Positions 4,123 through 8,612 of a stretch of DNA of 8,612 nt are shown piece by piece (position 1 is the first letter of the stretch; each line of letters starts with the position of its first letter). A program made the position numbers and the translations under genes. The notes beneath the pieces are model-generated. The model worked only from the letters and a program-made list of their open reading frames with translations, was not told the DNA's origin and ran no database searches. The stretch is from Pseudomonadota bacterium (lineage in GTDB: Bacteria > Pseudomonadota > Alphaproteobacteria > Sphingomonadales > Sphingomonadaceae), in NCBI GenBank assembly GCA_029781465.1, contig JAKOWQ010000356.1:1-8612 (forward strand). The letters are read 5' to 3'.

Positions 4123-6969
4123 ATGGGTATGAGGGTGCATTCCTGCGCGGCGGAGCAGCGCCTGGCGCGGACTTACCGATTCGGCGCAACCGCGGTTTCG
4201 GCGCTGGCGCTTGTCAGCATGATGCCGCAGGCAGCTTTCGCACAGGAAGCCGACGATGCCGGCGACGATGCGACCATCGTGGTCTCGGGGCTGCGCTATT
4301 CGCTGGCCAACTCGATCAACACCAAGAAGAACGAAGCCAGCATCGTCGAGGCGGTTTCGGCTGAAGACATCGGCAAGCTGCCCGACGTGTCGATCGCGGA
4401 ATCGATCGCCCGCCTGCCCGGCCTTGCCGCGCAGCGCGTTGCCGGCCGTGCGCAGATCATCTCGGTCCGCGGCCTTGCTCCCGATTTCACCACCGTGCTG
4501 CTCAACGGCCGTCAGCAGGCCAGCTCGGGCTACAACCGCGCGGTCGAGTTCGATCAGTATCCCTCGGAACTGCTCTCCGCCGCGGTGGTCTACAAGACCC
4601 CTGATGCCGACATTGCCGGCATGGGCCTGGCCGGGACGGTCGATCTGCGCACCGTGCGTCCGATCGCCTATGGCAAGCGCGCGATCGCGCTGAACATCCG
4701 CGGCGAGATCGACGAGGGCGGCGGGCGCAATCACGACATGTCGAACAAGGGCTGGCGCGGCAGCTTCAGCTATATCGACCAGAACGATGCCGGTACGCTC
4801 GGCTGGTCGATCGGCTATGCCCACCTCGATGCACCGGGCCATGTCGATCACTACAAGGCCTATGGCTACGAGCGATTCAACTTCGGCAATCCGCTGGTTG
4901 TCAGCCCCTCGAACGTTGCCACCGCGCTCCAGCTCAACGGGCAGGAAGCCTGGGCGGTCAACAGCAAGGACAAGCGCGACGGCGTGATGGGTACGCTGGA
5001 ATTCCAGCCCAGCGACAGCTTCCACTCGGTGCTCGACCTCTATTACTCGCGCTTCAAGCAGAAGTCGGTCAGCCGCGGCGCGCAGTGGTTCTCGAACCCT
5101 TGGGCCGACAACGCCACGTTCAGCAACGAGACGGTGACCTGGCTGGGCGGTTCGATCCTGGGTACGGCCGGGCACTTCAACAACGCCATCCCGATCTTGC
5201 GCAACGATCTCAACACCCGCGATGACGAACTGTTCGCGGCCGGGTGGAATGCCGACGCCAAGCTTGGCGAGCGCCTGACCGCGACCGTCGATCTGAGCTA
5301 TTCGCGCAACACCCGCGATGAAACCTACATCGAGACTTACGCGGGATACGGCATCGGCGCCTTCCAGACCCGTACGCCGGATCACTATGATTTCTCCATT
5401 CCGCTCGAAGGCTTCCCCACCTACAGCAACTGGGGCCTCAACTACGCCGATGCCAGCAAGGTTTCGCTGGGCGATCGCGCGCCGTGGGGCGGCTGGGGTC
5501 ATGATGGCCTGATGAAGTCGCCGCACATCGAGGAAAAGGTCACCACGGCCGACTTCGGCCTGGCTTATGACATGGGCGAGAGCTTCATTTCCAAGATCGA
5601 GCTGGGCGTGAACTATGCCCATCGCGACAAGAGCAAGACCGTCGATGAGATTGACCTCAACCTCAACAACAGTCGCGCGCAGATTGCGGTTCCCTCGGGC
5701 GCGGTCATTGCTCCGACCTCGCTCGACTTTGTCGGCTTCGGCAATGTGCTGGCGTGGGATCTGCCCTCGGTTCTGGGCAGCTACACCCGGACCACCCTGC
5801 TTGATGCCAACCATTACGACAAGTCGTGGCAGATCAAGGAAGACATCCTGACCTTCCGCGCCAAGGCAACGATCGATGCCGGCAATCTGCACGGTAACAT
5901 CGGGCTTCAGGTGGTCAACCAGAAGCAGGCCTCGTCGGGTCTGCGGATCAACCGCACGGTCACCCCGATCGCGATCGGTCCGGTTTCGGTCGAGAAGACC
6001 TACACCGACTTCCTGCCCAGCCTGAATCTCTACTACGATCTGGGTGGCGGGCACCGCCTGCGTTTCGCCGCGGCGAAGGTCATGGCACGGCCGCGCATGG
6101 ACGACATGCGCGCCAACATGACCCCGAGCTATTCCAATCCCTGTGCCTCAGGCGGCAGCTCCAACCAGCAGTGCCAGCCGGGCGGAACGGTTCACCCCTG
6201 GTCTGCAACCGGCGGCAACCCCAACCTCGAGCCGTGGCGCGCCAAGTCGCTCGACGTGGTCTACGAATGGTACGGCGGCAAGGCGACCTATTTCAGCGTT
6301 GCCGGGTTCTACAAGTGGCTCGATAACTATATCTATACCCAGTCGCTGACCGCAGACTTCTCGGCCTTCCCGGTTCCGCCGACGGCCACGCCGCTGCCCA
6401 CCGGGGTCACCGGAAGCACGATCGGAACGCTTACCGCGCCGGCCAATGGCAAGGGCGGGTACCTGCGGGGCGTCGAAGTTGCCGGCGCGCTCGAACTCAG
6501 CAAGTTCACCCACAAGCTTGATGGCTTCGGGCTCAGCGGCTCGATCGCCTTCACCGAAAGCAACCTCAACCCGACTGCGGGAACGTCGATCGTCCGCATT
6601 CCGGGGCTGTCGAAGTGGGTCTACAACCTGACCGGCTATTTCGAGCGCGATGGGTTCCAGGCTAGGGCCAGCTATCGCTATCGTTCGGCCTTCAAGGGTG
6701 AGACGATCCAGCTGTTCACCAACATCGGTTACACCGAAATCCTGGCGGACAAGCAGCTCGACGCGCAGATTGGCTATACCTTCCAGGAGGGGTCGTCGCT
6801 TGCGGGTCTGGGGATTACCCTCCAGCTCAGCAATGCGCTGGATTCGCCCTATCGCACCCGTTTGGGTCTCGATACCGGTGGTACCAAGACCGCGGACCAG
6901 ACCGTGCTTCCCGAAACATACGAGAAGTACGGCCGCCAGTGGCTCCTGGGGCTGAGCTACCGCTTCTGA
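4123..6969 (+). CDS. TonB-dependent outer-membrane receptor (TonB-Xanth-Caul type)
   Basis: The 948-residue product is an outer-membrane active transporter driven by TonB, probably for an oligosaccharide. Residues 1-40 are a signal peptide ending AAFA before Gln41. A TonB-box-like stretch, ATIVVSG, lies at 50-56. The plug domain, about 66-180, contains EDIGKLPDVSIAESIARLPG, then QIISVRGL, VLLNGR, and the closing VVYKTPDADIAGMGLAGTVDL. A 22-strand-type barrel follows, with the late NPNLEPWRAKSLD motif typical of the family, and the protein ends in Phe (SYRF) as outer-membrane proteins do. The length suits the TIGR01782-like TonB-Xanth-Caul group rather than siderophore receptors, and no SusD partner is present in the window. 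An extracellular-loop-like region near residues 673-690 holds two Cys residues that may form a disulfide. The upstream operator and downstream GH3 suggest a beta-glucan oligosaccharide substrate; that is inference. Confidence 0.93.
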   Translation: MGMRVHSCAAEQRLARTYRFGATAVSALALVSMMPQAAFAQEADDAGDDATIVVSGLRYSLANSINTKKNEASIVEAVSAEDIGKLPDVSIAESIARLPGLAAQRVAGRAQIISVRGLAPDFTTVLLNGRQQASSGYNRAVEFDQYPSELLSAAVVYKTPDADIAGMGLAGTVDLRTVRPIAYGKRAIALNIRGEIDEGGGRNHDMSNKGWRGSFSYIDQNDAGTLGWSIGYAHLDAPGHVDHYKAYGYERFNFGNPLVVSPSNVATALQLNGQEAWAVNSKDKRDGVMGTLEFQPSDSFHSVLDLYYSRFKQKSVSRGAQWFSNPWADNATFSNETVTWLGGSILGTAGHFNNAIPILRNDLNTRDDELFAAGWNADAKLGERLTATVDLSYSRNTRDETYIETYAGYGIGAFQTRTPDHYDFSIPLEGFPTYSNWGLNYADASKVSLGDRAPWGGWGHDGLMKSPHIEEKVTTADFGLAYDMGESFISKIELGVNYAHRDKSKTVDEIDLNLNNSRAQIAVPSGAVIAPTSLDFVGFGNVLAWDLPSVLGSYTRTTLLDANHYDKSWQIKEDILTFRAKATIDAGNLHGNIGLQVVNQKQASSGLRINRTVTPIAIGPVSVEKTYTDFLPSLNLYYDLGGGHRLRFAAAKVMARPRMDDMRANMTPSYSNPCASGGSSNQQCQPGGTVHPWSATGGNPNLEPWRAKSLDVVYEWYGGKATYFSVAGFYKWLDNYIYTQSLTADFSAFPVPPTATPLPTGVTGSTIGTLTAPANGKGGYLRGVEVAGALELSKFTHKLDGFGLSGSIAFTESNLNPTAGTSIVRIPGLSKWVYNLTGYFERDGFQARASYRYRSAFKGETIQLFTNIGYTEILADKQLDAQIGYTFQEGSSLAGLGITLQLSNALDSPYRTRLGLDTGGTKTADQTVLPETYEKYGRQWLLGLSYRF

Positions 6970-6974
6970 ACCTA

Positions 6975-6998
6975 GGCGCGGCAGCGTGCTGCCGCGCC
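6975..6998 (+). terminator. Strong hairpin after the receptor gene
   Basis: GGCGCGGCAGC (6975-6985) and GCTGCCGCGCC (6988-6998) are perfect complements around GT, starting 6 nt after the stop codon. No T-run follows, so it is not a canonical intrinsic terminator. It may instead block 3' exonucleases, act with Rho, or attenuate read-through into the GH3 gene. Confidence 0.5.
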
Positions 6999-7069
6999 GG
7001 ACCGGCCCGATCGATCCTTGCCACGGCGTGGCGCCGCGGGCAGGATCGATGGGGGATCTGGGCCGGTCC
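6999..7069. repeat. 71-bp nested imperfect palindrome
   Basis: The outer arms are GGACCGGCCC (6999-7008) and GGGCCGGTCC (7060-7069), a perfect match. The inner arms are 7010-7022 and 7039-7050, giving 12 pairs with one bulged T at 7018. The tip is CGGCG (7024-7028) and CGCCG (7032-7036) around TGG. The right side has 9 unpaired bases at 7051-7059. It directly abuts the preceding hairpin. It could be a REP-like or miniature-element-like repeat, or an mRNA-stabilising/attenuating structure between the receptor and GH3 genes. Confidence 0.6.
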
Positions 7070-7075
7070 GCGTGG

Positions 7076-7094
7076 CGGGGTGATTTCCACCCCG
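7076..7094 (+). terminator. Third hairpin between receptor and GH3 genes
   Basis: CGGGGTG (7076-7082) and CACCCCG (7088-7094) are perfectly complementary around ATTTC. It is followed by TAATACTG and not by a T-run. It ends 30 nt before the GH3 start codon, so it may instead belong to the GH3 leader. Confidence 0.35.
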
Positions 7095-7124
7095 TAATAC
7101 TGAAATGATTGACGGAACAGACTT

Positions 7125-8612
7125 GTGAAGCATCGGATTTTCTTGGTCACGGCGCTCGCGGGTGCATTGGCAGCTTGCGCTGGCGCAGCCGGCATCCCCC
7201 CCCAACCCGCCGGTCAATTGAAGGCGGATAGCTGGTCCGAGGCCGAGCGGCAGGCAATCGATGCCTGGTCCGAACGGTCCGCCGCGCGGCTCGATCCCGC
7301 CAGCGAGGCGCGCATCGCGGCGATCGTTGCGGGCATGACGCTGGAGCAGAAGATCGGGCAGATGACCCAGCCCGAAATCCGCTCCATCACTCCCGATCAG
7401 GTCCGCCAATACTATATCGGCACGATCCTCAACGGCGGGGGCGCCTGGCCGCAGATGAACAAGCACGCCAGCGTCGCCGATTGGGCCGCTCTGGCCGCGG
7501 CCTATACCAAGGCATCGCTCAGCACGGACATGAAGGTGCCGGTCCCGGTGGTCTGGGGGATCGATGCGGTCCACGGCAACAACAACGTCCATGGCGCCAC
7601 GATCTATCCGCACAACATCGGCCTGGGGGCTGCGCACGAACCGGCGCTGGTCGAACGGATCGGACGGGCGACGGCCAAGTCGGTCCGGGCAACCGGTCTG
7701 GCCTGGGCTTTTGCCCCGACGCTGGCGGTGGTGCAAAATCAGCGCTGGGGCCGCAGCTATGAAAGCTATTCGAGCGATCCGGCCGAAGTCGCGCGCAACG
7801 GCGCGGCGCTGGTAAGGGGGCTTCAGGGCGATCTTTCGGGCGATGGCGACGTGATCGCCAGCGCCAAGCATTTTGCAGGCGATGGCGGCACCTTCCAGGG
7901 GGTCGACCAGGGCGAAAACCGCAGCTCCGCGCACGATTACGCCGCGATCCACGGCGCGGGCTATTACAGCGCGCTCGATGCCGGCGCACAGACCGTCATG
8001 ATCAGCTACAACAGCTGGACCATGGGCGGGACCGTACCCTTCGGCAAGATGCACGGCAACCGCGCCGCGGTTACCGGCATCCTCAAGGGACGGCTGGCCT
8101 TTGACGGGCTGGTCGTTTCGGACTGGAATGCGATCGAGCAGGTTTCCGGCTGCACCGTCGATCATTGCCCTCAGGCGATCAACGCCGGGGTCGATGTGTT
8201 CATGGTGCCCGAGAAGTGGCAAAGCTTCATCGCCAACACCCTCGCCGATGTGCGTGAGGGCCGCGTGCCGATGGCGCGGATCGACGATGCCGTAACCCGC
8301 ATCCTGCGCGTCAAGATGCGCATGGGGCTGTTTGAGAGGCCAACCGCGGCGGGCCGCTATACCGGCGATGCCAGCGCGATCGTTGACCGGCCGCTGGCGC
8401 AGGAAGCGGTGCGCAAATCGGCAGTACTGCTCAAGAACGACGCTGCCTTGCCGCTCACGCCGGGCAAGCGCATCCTGGTGGTGGGCGAGGCGGCCGACAG
8501 TTTCGTCAGGCAGGCAGGGGGCTGGTCGGTCACCTGGCAGGGCGACGAGACCGACAATGGCGATTTTCCGGTCGGCGAAACCATGCTGGGCGGGCTGCGC
8601 CGGGTTTACGGT
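7125..8612 (+). CDS. GH3 exo-beta-glucanase/beta-glucosidase lipoprotein, 3' end beyond window
   Basis: The 496 visible residues belong to a glycoside hydrolase family 3 enzyme that releases glucose from the non-reducing end of beta-glucans. The frame has no stop before the window edge. The start is GTG 7125: an in-frame TGA at 7110 forbids extension, and the start gives a lipoprotein signal ending LAAC with lipidated Cys18. Asp is absent at +2, so outer-membrane anchoring is likely. The TIM-barrel domain starts near MTLEQKIGQMTQ (71-82). Substrate-pocket residues by analogy with barley ExoI are Asp147 (WGIDAVHG), Arg210 (RWGRSYE), Lys248-His249 (AKHF) and Tyr295. The nucleophile is Asp333 in VVSDW, with Trp334 beside it. 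The linker has RIDDAVTRILRVKMRMGLFE, and the second domain begins with VRKSAVLLKN and GGWSVTWQGD, whose Trp471 corresponds to a +1-subsite Trp. The acid/base Glu lies outside the window. A C8 run at 7196-7203 lies just after the lipobox. Structured DNA precedes the gene, and its ribosome site (GGAA) is weak. Confidence 0.92.
   Translation, partial: MKHRIFLVTALAGALAACAGAAGIPPQPAGQLKADSWSEAERQAIDAWSERSAARLDPASEARIAAIVAGMTLEQKIGQMTQPEIRSITPDQVRQYYIGTILNGGGAWPQMNKHASVADWAALAAAYTKASLSTDMKVPVPVVWGIDAVHGNNNVHGATIYPHNIGLGAAHEPALVERIGRATAKSVRATGLAWAFAPTLAVVQNQRWGRSYESYSSDPAEVARNGAALVRGLQGDLSGDGDVIASAKHFAGDGGTFQGVDQGENRSSAHDYAAIHGAGYYSALDAGAQTVMISYNSWTMGGTVPFGKMHGNRAAVTGILKGRLAFDGLVVSDWNAIEQVSGCTVDHCPQAINAGVDVFMVPEKWQSFIANTLADVREGRVPMARIDDAVTRILRVKMRMGLFERPTAAGRYTGDASAIVDRPLAQEAVRKSAVLLKNDAALPLTPGKRILVVGEAADSFVRQAGGWSVTWQGDETDNGDFPVGETMLGGLRRVYG

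Noticed and set aside
4030..6054. Minus-strand open frame of 674 codons opposite the receptor gene
   Set aside because: It is the antisense shadow of the receptor coding sequence and has no domain or ribosome binding site.
6972..8222. Minus-strand open frame of 416 codons opposite the GH3 gene
   Set aside because: It mirrors the GH3 reading frame and the hairpin region; the GH3 frame has intact catalytic motifs and this one has none.
1..8612. tRNA, rRNA, CRISPR array, insertion sequence or prophage genes
   Set aside because: No regularly spaced repeats, transposase or integrase motifs, or tRNA-like cloverleaf were seen; base composition is even throughout.

Overview
The window looks like chromosomal DNA of a high-GC alphaproteobacterium, most likely a sphingomonad (Novosphingobium, Sphingomonas or a relative). 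The grounds are the strong GC third-position bias, the long spurious antisense frames this produces, a TonB-dependent receptor of the Xanthomonas/Caulobacter type, and a LacI-regulator/receptor/GH3 cluster of a kind common in that group. The genus is inferred; there is no rRNA or other marker to confirm it.

Left edge (1-907): the 3' part of an SRAP-family (YedK/HMCES-like) gene runs rightward. It meets, tail to tail with a 7-bp overlap, a small four-helix membrane protein of unknown function on the minus strand. Neither has an obvious link to the rest.

Middle (1088-2822): two exported enzymes are divergently transcribed. One is a secreted SGNH/GDSL-type hydrolase (minus strand); the other is a secreted protein of the endonuclease/exonuclease/phosphatase (EEP) fold (plus strand). 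The 124-bp region between their starts carries a perfect 9-bp inverted repeat with a 3-bp centre (1872-1892).

Right (2897-8612): a rightward carbohydrate-uptake cluster holds a LacI-family regulator, a large TonB-dependent outer-membrane receptor, and a GH3 lipoprotein that runs off the end of the window. The GH3 sequence resembles plant/bacterial exo-1,3/1,4-beta-glucanases (barley ExoI type). An 18-bp perfect palindrome, ATTGGAAGCGCTTCCAAT with a central CpG, lies upstream of the receptor and overlaps a plausible promoter. It is a textbook LacI-family operator. The receptor and GH3 gene are separated by about 155 bp of strongly structured DNA: three consecutive hairpins, one a 71-bp nested structure.

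Working model (inference): a beta-glucan or cello-/laminari-oligosaccharide crosses the outer membrane through the receptor and is trimmed to glucose by the lipid-anchored GH3. The sugar inactivates the LacI-type repressor and relieves repression at 4032-4049. The two neighbouring exported hydrolases may remove acyl or phosphoryl decorations, but nothing in the sequence proves their substrates. No mobile element, tRNA, rRNA or CRISPR array was seen, and no non-coding stretch exceeds 300 bases.
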